Positions 36,218 through 44,746 of a DNA stretch of 64,000 nucleotides are shown here, in pieces. This DNA is from JAIEPW01 sp964471915. GTDB taxonomy: Bacteria; Acidobacteriota; Terriglobia; Bryobacterales; Bryobacteraceae. The translations under genes were made by a program, and so were the position numbers. Under the pieces are notes generated by a model. The model was not told the origin of the DNA. It saw nothing but the letters and a program-made list of their open reading frames with translations, and did not search any database. Location: assembly GCA_964471915.1 (NCBI GenBank), contig CAYYID010000024.1, forward strand, positions 3,561 to 67,560. The letters run 5' to 3'. Positions within the stretch are counted from its first letter, which is position 1; each line of letters opens with the position of its first letter.

Positions 36218-38401
36218 ATGAAACCGATCCATATCGCCGCGGCGCTCGCCGCCGCTCTGCCCGCCCTTGCGGGCGAAACCCAATACTGGCAACAGGCGTC
36301 GCTCGCCGACTTCGCCAAGGGCACTGTGAGCAAGCTGTCGGTGGCGAGCGACGGGCGGCTGCGCCTCGCCCCCGCGCTCACGGAACTGCTGGACGCCGGG
36401 ACGCCCTATCTCTGGGCGCTGGCGCGCGACGCGCAGGGCAACCTCTACGCCGGGGGCGGCACTTCCGGCAAGGGATCCTCGAAGCTGTTCCGCATCGACG
36501 CGCGCGGACAGTCCCGCACGCTAGCGGAGCTGGATGGGCTGCTGATTCCGGCGATCGCGATCGACGCGCGGGACCGCGTGTACGCGGCAACGTCGCCGGA
36601 CGGCAAGGTATACCGCGTCGATTCTTCCGGCAAAGCGGAGCTGTTCTACGATCCCAAGGCGAAGTACATCTGGGCGCTGGCGTTCTCGCGCACGGGCGAG
36701 CTGTTCGTCGCAACCGGTGAACCCGGCCAGATCCACCGCGTGGGCGCCGACGGCCGCGGGTCGCTGTTCTATGACTCGGGCGAGACGCACGTGCGCTCCC
36801 TGGCCCTCGACGGCGCCGGCAACCTGATCGCCGGCACCGATCCGAACGGGCTGGTGATCCGGGTAAGCCCGGCGGGCGAGGGCTTCGTGCTGTACCAGAC
36901 GGCGAAACGCGAAGTTACGGCGGTGGCCGTGGGCCGGGGCGGTTCGATTTACGCCGCCGCCACCGGCAATCGCCAGGCGGCGCCGCTGCCGTTGCCGCCC
37001 ACCGCACCCGTGCCGGTGCCGTCACCCGCCCCGGGAGGCGGACAGCGTCCGGGCGCGCCCGCGCCGGTGCCATCGCCCGCGCCGCAGTTGATCCTGCCGC
37101 CCACCGTAGCCGGCGGATCCGAGGTGTACCGCATCGCCCCGGATGGCGACGCGCTGCGCGTCTTTGCCGACGGCTCCGAGATCGTGTACGCGCTGGCCTT
37201 CGACAGCGCCGGCAAGCCTCTGCTGGGTACGGGAAACGACGGCCGGATCTACCGGCTGGACTCGGACTTCGAGTTCACGCGGCTGCGGTCGCTCGCGCCC
37301 ACGCAGATCACGGCGTTCGCGGCGAGCGGCGACACTTTGTACGCCGCCACCGGCAACATCGGCAAGGTGTTTCGCCTGGGACCGGAACTCGAGAGCGAGG
37401 GTTCGATCGAAAGTGATGTACTGGACGCCGGCGCCTTCGCCACGTGGGGACGGCTGGCCTGGAAGGGCGAGGGCAATGTCCGGTTCGAGACGCGGACCGG
37501 CAATCTCACGCCGCCGCAAAAGAACTGGAGCCCGTGGGCGCCGGTGACGCTGGCCGAGGCTAGCGGTCGCATCGGCTCGCCCGCGGCGCGTTTCGCGCAG
37601 TTTCGCGCGGTGCTGACGCGGGACACGAAGGCGCCGGAAGTCCGCGTGGTTGAGATCGCGTACCTGCCGAAGAACACCGGGCCGCGCGTGGAGGAGATCG
37701 ACATTCCGCAGGCGAATTACAAGTTCCCTGCCCCTTCGGGGTCGTCGCTTTCGAGCTCGAACAGCCTGAGCCTGCCGCCGCTCGGGCGGCGGAATCAGCC
37801 GCGGCCAGCGGCTTCCAGCGCGCCCGCGGCCCCCACGGTGACCTCTCCGTCGATGACCGCGGCCAAAGGGTGGCAGGGGGTCCGGTGGCTGGGGGTGGAT
37901 CCGAACGGCGATGCGCTCACGGCGAAAATCGAGATGCGCGGCGTGGCGGAGTCCACCTGGAAGCTGCTGAAGGACGGCGTGAAGGAGCACTATTACAGCT
38001 TCGACACCACCACGCTGCCGGACGGCGAATATGTCTTCCGCGTCACCGTCAACGACGCGGCGGACAACCCGCCCGACCAGGCGCTGAGCGCCGGGCGCGA
38101 GAGCGAGATCTTCTGGATCGACAACACGCCGCCCGCGATCTCCGGCCTGGCGGGATCCGCAAACGGGAATCGCCTGGAAGTGACCTGGAAAGCCCGCGAC
38201 GCGCGCAGCGTCATCGTCAAAGCCGAGTATTCGGTGAACGGCGGCGAATGGCTGGTAGTGGAACCGGCGGGGCGCGTGTCGGACTGGAAGGAACTCGACT
38301 ACCGGCTCTCGCTCGCGCGCCCGGCGGGCGAGGTGACCATCGCCGTGCGGGTAACGGACGAGTACGATAACCAGAGCGTCGACAAGGTGGTGGTCCGCTA
38401 G
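36218..38401 (+). CDS. Secreted beta-propeller protein with Pro-rich insert and C-terminal Ig-like domains
   Basis: A 727-residue exported protein (signal peptide MKPIHIAAALAAALPALAG). Residues about 30-245 and 300-395 contain NHL/SMP-30-like propeller repeats (GNLYAGGGTSGKGSSKLFRI, DRVYAATSPDGKVYRV). Between them is a Pro/Ala-rich linker (about 248-292). The C-terminal third (about 545-727) has fibronectin/Ig-like strands (LPDGEYVFRVTVNDAADNPP) often found in acidobacterial surface proteins. The gene follows the S55-like protein by 8 bases and shares one base with the next start, so the three are co-translated. Function unknown. Confidence 0.75.
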   Translation: MKPIHIAAALAAALPALAGETQYWQQASLADFAKGTVSKLSVASDGRLRLAPALTELLDAGTPYLWALARDAQGNLYAGGGTSGKGSSKLFRIDARGQSRTLAELDGLLIPAIAIDARDRVYAATSPDGKVYRVDSSGKAELFYDPKAKYIWALAFSRTGELFVATGEPGQIHRVGADGRGSLFYDSGETHVRSLALDGAGNLIAGTDPNGLVIRVSPAGEGFVLYQTAKREVTAVAVGRGGSIYAAATGNRQAAPLPLPPTAPVPVPSPAPGGGQRPGAPAPVPSPAPQLILPPTVAGGSEVYRIAPDGDALRVFADGSEIVYALAFDSAGKPLLGTGNDGRIYRLDSDFEFTRLRSLAPTQITAFAASGDTLYAATGNIGKVFRLGPELESEGSIESDVLDAGAFATWGRLAWKGEGNVRFETRTGNLTPPQKNWSPWAPVTLAEASGRIGSPAARFAQFRAVLTRDTKAPEVRVVEIAYLPKNTGPRVEEIDIPQANYKFPAPSGSSLSSSNSLSLPPLGRRNQPRPAASSAPAAPTVTSPSMTAAKGWQGVRWLGVDPNGDALTAKIEMRGVAESTWKLLKDGVKEHYYSFDTTTLPDGEYVFRVTVNDAADNPPDQALSAGRESEIFWIDNTPPAISGLAGSANGNRLEVTWKARDARSVIVKAEYSVNGGEWLVVEPAGRVSDWKELDYRLSLARPAGEVTIAVRVTDEYDNQSVDKVVVR

Positions 38402-39006
38402 TGGATTCCTTTGCCCCGGCCGAACAGCGCCGGCTGCGCGCGCTGCGCCGGCCTCGCGACATCCAGAAATTTCTGGACGACCTGGACTACAACCTGGAGC
38501 CCGGCGGCATCACGTGCCTGTCGCCGCGCCAGGTGCTGCGGCATGGCCGCGCACACTGCATGGAGGGCGCGATGCTGGGCGCGGCGGCGCTGCGCCAGCT
38601 CGGCTATCCGCCGCTGATCGTGGACCTCGAAGCAGTGCGCGATTCCGACCACGTCATCGCGGTCTACCGCGTGGACGGTCACTGGGGCGCGGTCGCCAAA
38701 AGCGATTACTCCGGCCTGCGGAGCCGCGAGCCGGTGTACCGCACCATCCGCGAACTGGCGCTGTCGTACTTCGAGCACTATTACAACCCGCGCGGCGAAA
38801 AGACGCTGCGCGCGTTCTCGCGGCCGGTGGATCTGACGCGCTTCGACCGCCGCCAGTGGATGACCTCGGAAGAGGACGTCTGGTTCGTGCCTGAATACCT
38901 GTGCGAGATTCCGCACCAGCAGATCGTGACGCGGACGATGGAAAAGCGACTGGCGCGCATGGACCGCCGGTTGTATGCGGCGGGGCGGCTGGGCGCGCAG
39001 ACCTAG
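38401..39006 (+). CDS. Transglutaminase-like cysteine protein, unknown function
   Basis: A 201-residue protein without signal peptide. HCMEGAMLGAAALRQLGYPP (C53), SDHVIAVYRVDGHWGAVAKS (H84) and SDYSGL (D102) have the order and spacing of the Cys-His-Asp triad of transglutaminase-like folds, which act as amidases, peptidases or cross-linking enzymes. The GTG start overlaps the stop of the propeller gene by one base (TAGTG). Its lack of an export signal is unexpected beside two secreted neighbours. The last four bases overlap the opposing aldehyde dehydrogenase gene. Confidence 0.6.
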   Translation: MDSFAPAEQRRLRALRRPRDIQKFLDDLDYNLEPGGITCLSPRQVLRHGRAHCMEGAMLGAAALRQLGYPPLIVDLEAVRDSDHVIAVYRVDGHWGAVAKSDYSGLRSREPVYRTIRELALSYFEHYYNPRGEKTLRAFSRPVDLTRFDRRQWMTSEEDVWFVPEYLCEIPHQQIVTRTMEKRLARMDRRLYAAGRLGAQT

Positions 39007-40406
39007 CCCACCAGCAGCTTCCGCATCCAGCGGTGGATCGTTCCGTAGGGCGGCCGGATCGCCCCGCCCGCTCCGGAAACCGTGCGCACGAAAACCGGCT
39101 TCAGCTTCGAGAACGTCTCAAAACCCTCCCGGCCGTGGTAGCAACCCATCCCCGAAGCGCCCACGCCGCCGAACGGCAGGTTCTCATCGGCGACATGGAC
39201 CAGCGTGTCGTTCACGCACAGGCTGCCCGAGATGGTCCGCCGCGCCACTTCGTCGCGCACCGCCGAACTCCGCGTGAACAGATACAGCGTCAGCGGGCGC
39301 GGGCGCGCGTTGATGTAGCCCAGCGCTTCGTCGAACGCCTGGTACGTCTTCACGGGCAGCAGCGGACCGAAGATCTCGTCCTGCATCACCGCCAGGTCAT
39401 CCGGCGGATCCAGCACCAGCGTCGGCGCCAGCTTGCGCCCGCCGGCTTCGGCAAACAGCGGCACCGTCTCCACGCCCCGCGCGGCGATCTCGTCCAGATA
39501 CCCGCGCAGCCGCCCGTAATGGCGGTCGTTGACGATCGCCGTGTAGTTCTCATCGGCGGTGCCACGCGGATAGAACTGGCGCGCGGCGGCCCGCAACGCC
39601 TCGATCAGTTCCGCGCGCTTCGCCTGCGGCGCCAGCACGTAGTCCGGCGCAATGCACGTCTGACCCGCGTTGAACACTTTACCGTAGGCGATGTCGGCGG
39701 CGGCCTTGCCGAGGTCCGCGTCCGCGGCGACCAGCGCCGGCGACTTGCCGCCCAGTTCGAGCGTCACCGGAGTGAGATTCTCCGCGGCGGCGCGCATCAC
39801 CGCGCGTCCGACGGAGGTGGATCCCGTGAACAGCAGGTGGTCGAACGGCAGGGACGCGAACGCGCGGCCGGCTTCGGCGTCGCCCGTGATCACGGCGACG
39901 TGGTCCTCGGCAAACACCTCGCCCAGCAGCCGGCGCAACAGCTCCGACGTCGCGGGCGTAAACTCGCTCGGCTTGATCATCACGCGGTTGCCGGCGGCGA
40001 GCGCTGCTGCCAGCGGCCCCAGGGCCAGCAGCACCGGATAGTTCCACGGCGAAATGATCCCCACCACGCCGAGCGGCTGCGGCTCGATCCACGTCTTGGC
40101 GGGTGCGAGCGTCAGCGGGACATCCCTGTAGCGGCGGCGCATCCAGCCGCCCAGATTCGCCCGCGCGTTCTTGATCGCTTCGCGCGTGGTGTAGATCTCA
40201 GCGAAGATCGTCTCCTGCTTGGAGCGGCACGAGAAGTCCCGGTCTACGGCCTCGATCAGCGCCTCCTGGTGACGCATCACGGCCGCATCCAGCCGCGCCA
40301 GGTTTTCGCGGCGCGCGGCGGCTTCGGGGAAAGGATCGGCGAGCGCAGCCGCGCGCAGGCGGGCGTGCGTGGCGCGAAGGTCAAGGGCGGGCGCGGCGGT
40401 GGTCAT
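39003..40406 (-). CDS. Aldehyde dehydrogenase, coniferyl-aldehyde-dehydrogenase-like
   Basis: A 467-residue NAD(P)-dependent aldehyde dehydrogenase. The signatures are intact: NYPVLLALGPLAAALAAGN for the fold, GSTSVGRAVM for the cofactor loop, ELGGKSPALV (catalytic Glu) and FNAGQTCIAPDYV (catalytic Cys). Length and the C-terminal HGREGFETFSKLKPV resemble the coniferyl aldehyde dehydrogenase subgroup, oxidising aromatic or medium-chain aldehydes. The exact substrate cannot be told. A TAGAAT hexamer lies nine bases upstream of the ATG. Confidence 0.85.
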   Translation of the reverse strand: MTTAAPALDLRATHARLRAAALADPFPEAAARRENLARLDAAVMRHQEALIEAVDRDFSCRSKQETIFAEIYTTREAIKNARANLGGWMRRRYRDVPLTLAPAKTWIEPQPLGVVGIISPWNYPVLLALGPLAAALAAGNRVMIKPSEFTPATSELLRRLLGEVFAEDHVAVITGDAEAGRAFASLPFDHLLFTGSTSVGRAVMRAAAENLTPVTLELGGKSPALVAADADLGKAAADIAYGKVFNAGQTCIAPDYVLAPQAKRAELIEALRAAARQFYPRGTADENYTAIVNDRHYGRLRGYLDEIAARGVETVPLFAEAGGRKLAPTLVLDPPDDLAVMQDEIFGPLLPVKTYQAFDEALGYINARPRPLTLYLFTRSSAVRDEVARRTISGSLCVNDTLVHVADENLPFGGVGASGMGCYHGREGFETFSKLKPVFVRTVSGAGGAIRPPYGTIHRWMRKLLVG

Positions 40407-40415
40407 GCTGCCCGT

Positions 40416-40421
40416 ATTCTA
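40416..40421 (-). promoter_or_regulatory. -10 hexamer TAGAAT, near-leaderless start
   Basis: Minus-strand TAGAAT ends 9 bases before the aldehyde dehydrogenase ATG at 40406. With a 17-base spacer a TCGACG (4 of 6 to TTGACA) is found. The untranslated leader would be about 2-3 bases. Confidence 0.4.
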
Positions 40422-40430
40422 TCCCGCCGG

Positions 40431-40997
40431 TCAGCGGACGTCGATGATCGCGGGCTCGCGCACCGTGCGGCTCGCGCCGCCGAACAGGCGGTCGAGCGCG
40501 CGCTGCCGGTGGCGGAAGATCCCGAGCAACTGGCGTCCGATCATCGCGGCATGCGCCGTCCGGCCCAGTGGCCCGAACGGGACAATGTACTCCACCCGGT
40601 CGCCGGCCAGTACGCCTTCCGGCGTCTCGCGGAAGGTGTGCAGGTGCCGCCACAGCAGATACGGGCCAGCCAGTTGCTCGTCGACGAAACGATACGGCGG
40701 CTCGTAGTGCGTGATCGCGGTCTTCCAGTACATCGGGAGCCCCATCCAGCGGATGCGGTACTCGATCTCCGCGCCTTCGCGCATGGCGATCGGTCCCGGG
40801 GTCGTGATCTGGAAGTTCAGCCAAGGCGGCGTGATCTCGGCCAGGTTCTCCGGACGCTCGAAGACCGCGAACGTGCGGTCGAGCGACAGCCCGGTGTACA
40901 TTTGGCAGCGCAACTCATAGCGCCGCAGGGAGCGCGGCAGCTCGCCGGTGGCGGCCTGGGCCGCGGGACTCGGAACTCGCTCGATGGTGGTCAGCAT
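40431..40997 (-). CDS. SRPBCC (START/Bet v1-like) protein
   Basis: A 188-residue soluble protein with an SRPBCC lipid- or ligand-binding fold. Typical pattern: FAVFERPENLAEITPPWLNF at the first helix-strand region, then EIEYRIRWMGLPMYWKTAIT and FVDEQLAGPYLLWRHLHTF. Similar proteins are annotated as cyclase/dehydrase-like or ligand-binding proteins; the ligand is unknown. The gene follows the TMTC-like gene by three bases, so they are probably co-transcribed. Confidence 0.78.
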   Translation of the reverse strand: MLTTIERVPSPAAQAATGELPRSLRRYELRCQMYTGLSLDRTFAVFERPENLAEITPPWLNFQITTPGPIAMREGAEIEYRIRWMGLPMYWKTAITHYEPPYRFVDEQLAGPYLLWRHLHTFRETPEGVLAGDRVEYIVPFGPLGRTAHAAMIGRQLLGIFRHRQRALDRLFGGASRTVREPAIIDVR

Positions 40998-41000
40998 CTT

Positions 41001-42488
41001 CTACCTCTCGAGGATCCGCCGCTGCTCCGGCGTGAAGCGGCAGTGCGCCGGCGGGGCAACTGCCACACCCAGCTTGCGCAAATTCGCCCGCGCGTCGTAC
41101 TGGCACGGGTCGATGGCGAGCGCGCGCTCGAAATCGGCGCGCGCGGCGTCCCGTTGCTCCAGCGAGAACAGCGCCACGCCGCGATTGTTCAGCGCGCGAG
41201 CCGACCCGGGCTCCGCCGCCAACGCTCGTCCGAACGCCTCCAAGGCCAGCTCCGGACGGTTCGTCTCCAGGTAGATCCTCCCTTCCTCGGATGCCACCGC
41301 GGGATCGTCCGGGGCAAACTTTTTCGCTTCCGCAAGCGTCGCCAGCGCCGCGTCAGGACCTTCGACACGGGCCAGTTGGATGCGGGGCCGCAGCTTCCCT
41401 GGCGCGAGACGCACGGCCTCGGACCACAGTGCCGCCGGCGACGTCCACAGCCGGGTTTGCACCACCCCGAGCACAGCCCAGAAGAGCAGCGGCAGCGCCA
41501 GCGCGCGGCCCCGGATGTTCAGCGTCAGCAGGCCGAAGCCCGCGGCGAAACTCGTCAGCGGCAGGTACATCCGGCGGTCCGCCGCCAGGTCCGCCGCGGG
41601 CAGGATCGAAGAACTCGGCAGCAGCAGCAGCCACCCGCCGAGCAGCCAGACCAGCTCCCAGCGCCTGCGGAGCCGCCACAGGACCACCGCCAGCGCCGCC
41701 AGCAGGCCCCAGAGTCCCAGGCCGATCGCGGCGCTGGGGCGCGCGATCTCCGGGTCGACGCTCAGCCCCAGGGGAATCGCGAGCTGTCCGGTGTAGCGAA
41801 GGATCACGGAGCTTTGCGCCAGGAAATAGTCGAGCGGCGAAATCCCCGCGCCGAAGCCGGACCCCGCGCCCGGGGTGACGCGCGTCGCCCAGATCACCCG
41901 CAGGCCCAGCGCGACGGTCAGGCTTACCATACCGGCCAGCGGGCGCCAGCGGATGGCACGCCCGCGTGCGGCATCGAGCAACAGCAGGAACAGCGGAAAC
42001 GCCGCGCACTCTTCTTTCGCCAGCAGCGCCGCACCGTACCACGCGAACGCGGATCCGGGCCGGTCCGCCAGCCACGCGCGCAGGGACAGCAGGCACCCCA
42101 AGGTCATCAGGAGCGTCGAGCGGGCGAAGACGTAGTTGACGGCCTGCGCGTTCAGAGGGTGCACCGCGAAGAGCGTCGCGGCGACCAGCGCTGCGCGCGC
42201 CCCGAGCGGCTTTTCCAAGGTCCGGTGCAGCACGAAAACACACGCGAGGTGCAGGGCGAGGCTCACCGCGTGCCACGGCGCCGGACTGCGTCCGCCGGCT
42301 TGGTAGCTCGCCCAGAAGCTCAGCCAGGTCAGCGGCCGGGTCTGGCTGAGCGCGAGGCAATCCAGCCAGCCGCCGGGCGTGACGATTGCGGGGTCCTGGA
42401 ACAGCGCGTGGTCGTCGAAGTGGAAAGCGCCGCCCAGCGACAGCCCGTACACGGCGAGCGCCGCCGCCAGCGGCAGCCAGCGAATCAC
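41001..42488 (-). CDS. TMTC-like membrane protein: GT-C region plus TPR repeats
   Basis: A 495-residue protein. The N-terminal three quarters are polytopic with an acidic pair in the first loop (D25-D26 of FHFDDHALF), as in GT-C transferases. The C-terminal 130 residues form about three tetratricopeptide repeats (SEEGRIYLETNRPELALEAF and ARALNNRGVALFSLEQRDAA). This membrane-plus-TPR layout matches the TMTC O-mannosyltransferase group, so a protein-glycosylation role is plausible. It starts at GTG and shares four bases (GTGA) with the upstream stop. Confidence 0.75.
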   Translation of the reverse strand: MIRWLPLAAALAVYGLSLGGAFHFDDHALFQDPAIVTPGGWLDCLALSQTRPLTWLSFWASYQAGGRSPAPWHAVSLALHLACVFVLHRTLEKPLGARAALVAATLFAVHPLNAQAVNYVFARSTLLMTLGCLLSLRAWLADRPGSAFAWYGAALLAKEECAAFPLFLLLLDAARGRAIRWRPLAGMVSLTVALGLRVIWATRVTPGAGSGFGAGISPLDYFLAQSSVILRYTGQLAIPLGLSVDPEIARPSAAIGLGLWGLLAALAVVLWRLRRRWELVWLLGGWLLLLPSSSILPAADLAADRRMYLPLTSFAAGFGLLTLNIRGRALALPLLFWAVLGVVQTRLWTSPAALWSEAVRLAPGKLRPRIQLARVEGPDAALATLAEAKKFAPDDPAVASEEGRIYLETNRPELALEAFGRALAAEPGSARALNNRGVALFSLEQRDAARADFERALAIDPCQYDARANLRKLGVAVAPPAHCRFTPEQRRILER

Positions 42489-43615
42489 CGCCGCGCCTCG
42501 AGGATCCTCTCGAAGGAGCCGAGCCGCAGCTCCGCGACCGACAAGCCCGTGAGACCCGGCAGTTCGTCAAGGGAGAACGCGCCGCAGGACGCTCCCCGCA
42601 GGAAGAAGTTCAGCAGGCCCTGGCCGGTAGCCGCGTCATCGAACATGCCCCCGACGCGGGTGGCCTGCGCGGCGCGCTCCAGGAAGTTCCGCAGGCGTTC
42701 GCTCGCCGCGGCGACCCGGCTGTCGTAGAACGCGTAGACGGCGGCGTAGCGCGAAACGAGCTGCGCGGGGTGCAGGTCCCAGCTTTGGAAGAAGCCCGCG
42801 CGCATCGCCGCGGAGACGTGCTCGAAATGGAGCCGCCAGGCCTCGGCCACGGCCTCGCCGATCGGGAGGAAGTTCGTCGCCCCGTCCGCGACCCGCACGC
42901 GAGTGCCCGCGAACGCGGCCTGCATCCACCCGCGGGCGAAGTCGCACGCCGGGTGTCGCAGGTCCTGGTCGGCCGCCGCGATCCCCAGGGCCGCGGTGTA
43001 ATCGTAGGCGCCGAAATGCGCCGCGGCCAGGCGTCCGCCCGCCGCCCCGGCACACTCGCGCAACGCGAACAGGCACTGCGGCGTCTCCACCATGATCTCG
43101 AGGCGCGCCGGGCAGTGCAGCTCGTCGAGGAGTTGCGTCCAGTAGGCGACGTCCGCCGCGCCGGCCACCTTGGGGATGGTCACCACGAAGTTGCGGGGCA
43201 GCGCGCCCGCCTCCGCAAGGAAGAGGCGCAGCGTCCGCTCGCCGCGCGGCGATGCCTTGGGCCGGATACCGATCCACGCGGGCAGCGAACCCGCGTCCGC
43301 GCCCGCGCGCAACTCGCGCGCGACCTGCACGGCGTGCTGGTCTTCCTCCGCGTCCGCACGAAAGCCGTAGCCGTCTTCGAAGTCGATACGCTGGTCCTCG
43401 ACGGGTTCGGCGGCGAGCTTGGCGGCGACGCGCTCCCGCACGCGGACCGCGCGATCCTCCGGCAGGCCGAAGAGCGCCGCGAAGGACGCCGGCTCCGGCG
43501 CGTGCTTCTCCAAGGCGGCGCGCGCCAGGTCCCCCAGCTTGCGGGCGGCGTTCGCCCGGAAAAGATGCGCGCCGCCGTAGACGACGTGCACCGGCTCGCG
43601 TGGATTCTCGGCCAT
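42485..43615 (-). CDS. HpcH/HpaI aldolase/citrate lyase-like protein
   Basis: A 376-residue protein of the HpcH/HpaI aldolase/citrate lyase superfamily. The segments RIDFEDGYGF, EIMVETPQCLFALREC and AAHFGAYDYTAALGI correspond to the metal- and pyruvate-binding regions of this TIM-barrel family. The closest match by layout is the DUF6986-type group, whose reaction is not established. The ATG at 43615 is chosen over a TTG two codons upstream. It overlaps the TMTC-like start by four bases and is divergent from endonuclease III. Confidence 0.75.
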   Translation of the reverse strand: MAENPREPVHVVYGGAHLFRANAARKLGDLARAALEKHAPEPASFAALFGLPEDRAVRVRERVAAKLAAEPVEDQRIDFEDGYGFRADAEEDQHAVQVARELRAGADAGSLPAWIGIRPKASPRGERTLRLFLAEAGALPRNFVVTIPKVAGAADVAYWTQLLDELHCPARLEIMVETPQCLFALRECAGAAGGRLAAAHFGAYDYTAALGIAAADQDLRHPACDFARGWMQAAFAGTRVRVADGATNFLPIGEAVAEAWRLHFEHVSAAMRAGFFQSWDLHPAQLVSRYAAVYAFYDSRVAAASERLRNFLERAAQATRVGGMFDDAATGQGLLNFFLRGASCGAFSLDELPGLTGLSVAELRLGSFERILEARR

Positions 43616-43649
43616 CGGCAAACGCTATTATGTGGGTTCGCCGCAGGCC

Positions 43650-44342
43650 ATGCCAAATCCCACGCCCTCGAAACAGGTTCCGCGACCGAAGACCGCCGCC
43701 GACCGCGCGAAGCGGCTGGAACGGATCCTCGCCGCGCTCGACCAGCGCTACCCCGCCGTCACCTGCGCTTTGCACCACCGCAACGCCTGGGAACTGCTGG
43801 TGGCGACCATCCTCTCCGCCCAGTGCACCGACGAGCGGGTGAACAAGGTGACGCCCGGGTTGTTCGCGAAGTACCCGCGCATCGAAGACCTCGCACACGC
43901 CTCGCAGGAAGAGGTGGCGCGCGAGATCCGCTCCACGGGGTTCTTCAACAACAAGGCGAAGAACATCCGCGGCGCCGCGCAGACGATCCTCACGAAGTTC
44001 GGGGGAGAGATCCCGCGCGAAATCGAGCAGTTGACCACGGTGCCGGGCGCGGCGCGCAAGACCGCCAACGTCGTACTCGGCACGTCCTTCGGCATTGCCT
44101 CGGGTGTCGTGGTGGATACGCACGTTACGCGGATCGCCAACCGGCTGGACCTGACGAAGCACCAGGACGCCGTCAAGATCGAGCAGGACCTGATGAAGCT
44201 CCTGCCGCGGGACCGCTGGATCCGGTTCTCGCACCAAGTGATCCACTTCGGACGCGAGATCTGCGTGGCGCGGAAACCGAAGTGCGCGGAGTGCCCGCTC
44301 GACTCCGTTTGTTACGCCAAGGACAAGGCGATCGCCGGCTGA
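43650..44342 (+). CDS. nth: Endonuclease III
   Basis: A 230-residue base-excision-repair glycosylase/AP lyase for oxidised pyrimidines. The helix-hairpin-helix TTVPGAARKTANVV contains the catalytic Lys, and VVDTHVTRIANR the catalytic Asp. The iron-sulphur loop C-x6-C-x2-C-x5-C is complete at the C-terminus (CVARKPKCAECPLDSVC). The ATG at 43650 is preferred; a GTG at 43632 would add six residues. Together with mutM at the other end of the window, two base-excision enzymes are present but not linked. Confidence 0.93.
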   Translation: MPNPTPSKQVPRPKTAADRAKRLERILAALDQRYPAVTCALHHRNAWELLVATILSAQCTDERVNKVTPGLFAKYPRIEDLAHASQEEVAREIRSTGFFNNKAKNIRGAAQTILTKFGGEIPREIEQLTTVPGAARKTANVVLGTSFGIASGVVVDTHVTRIANRLDLTKHQDAVKIEQDLMKLLPRDRWIRFSHQVIHFGREICVARKPKCAECPLDSVCYAKDKAIAG

Positions 44343-44343
44343 G

Positions 44344-44519
44344 TCAAGACGTGAGCTTTCGCAGGATGTGGGCGGCCAGAAATCGCGGATCTCACGGTGG
44401 CGCGGGACCGGTTGCGAAACACCGGTCTTGGGATTCCTGTACCAGTCGTGCCTCCCACCATGGCGGATCAGCAAGCACCCGGCAGCTTCGAGCCGCCGGA
44501 TCAGATCGGTGCGTTTCAT
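44344..44519 (-). pseudogene. hicA: HicA-type toxin gene with a single-base frameshift
   Basis: The first 47 codons encode a HicA mRNA interferase: MKRTDLIRRLEAAGCLLIRH, the catalytic His region RHGGRHDWYRNPKTG, and PVPRHREIRD. Then the frame breaks. The family's usual end is found in another frame (FLAAHILRKLTS then stop at 44346-44344), so one base is missing, most simply at the A-run 44380-44382 (plus strand). The complete coding length would be 177; here it is 176. It starts with ATGA overlapping the hicB stop. Either the toxin is dead or the base is a sequencing error. Confidence 0.82.
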
Positions 44520-44707
44520 CCCACGGGCAACTCGGCCACCCGCCGCAACCCAGGGATATCGCCGCTGGTGAGGTCTCGATAGAGGTCGCGGAGATGGACC
44601 TGCAGGTCCTCGAGAGACTCACCCTGAGTCAGATAGTCGGGGAAATCTTCGAAGTATCCGAGCCACATCTCGCCGTCTTGCCAGTGGATGTAGCGCGCGG
44701 TCGCCAT
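44516..44707 (-). CDS. hicB: HicB-like antitoxin
   Basis: A 63-residue protein with the short HicB-type fold: YIHWQDGEMWLGYFEDFPDY and TQGESLEDLQVHLRDLYRDL. It would neutralise the HicA toxin encoded immediately downstream with a four-base overlap. The reading frame is intact, unlike the toxin. No DNA-binding domain is attached. TAAGAT six bases before the ATG suggests a leaderless message. Confidence 0.82.
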   Translation of the reverse strand: MATARYIHWQDGEMWLGYFEDFPDYLTQGESLEDLQVHLRDLYRDLTSGDIPGLRRVAELPVG

Positions 44708-44713
44708 TGGTCG

Positions 44714-44719
44714 ATCTTA
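44714..44719 (-). promoter_or_regulatory. -10 hexamer TAAGAT, likely leaderless start
   Basis: Minus-strand TAAGAT ends 6 bases before the hicB ATG; no Shine-Dalgarno in between and no clear -35. Confidence 0.38.
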
Positions 44720-44746
44720 GCGCGGCGTTGCCCGCCGTGCAGCAGC

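Noticed and set aside
38901..42728. 1275-codon open frame on the plus strand
   Set aside because: It lies opposite the aldehyde dehydrogenase, SRPBCC and TMTC-like genes and has shadow-like Arg/Gln-rich composition.
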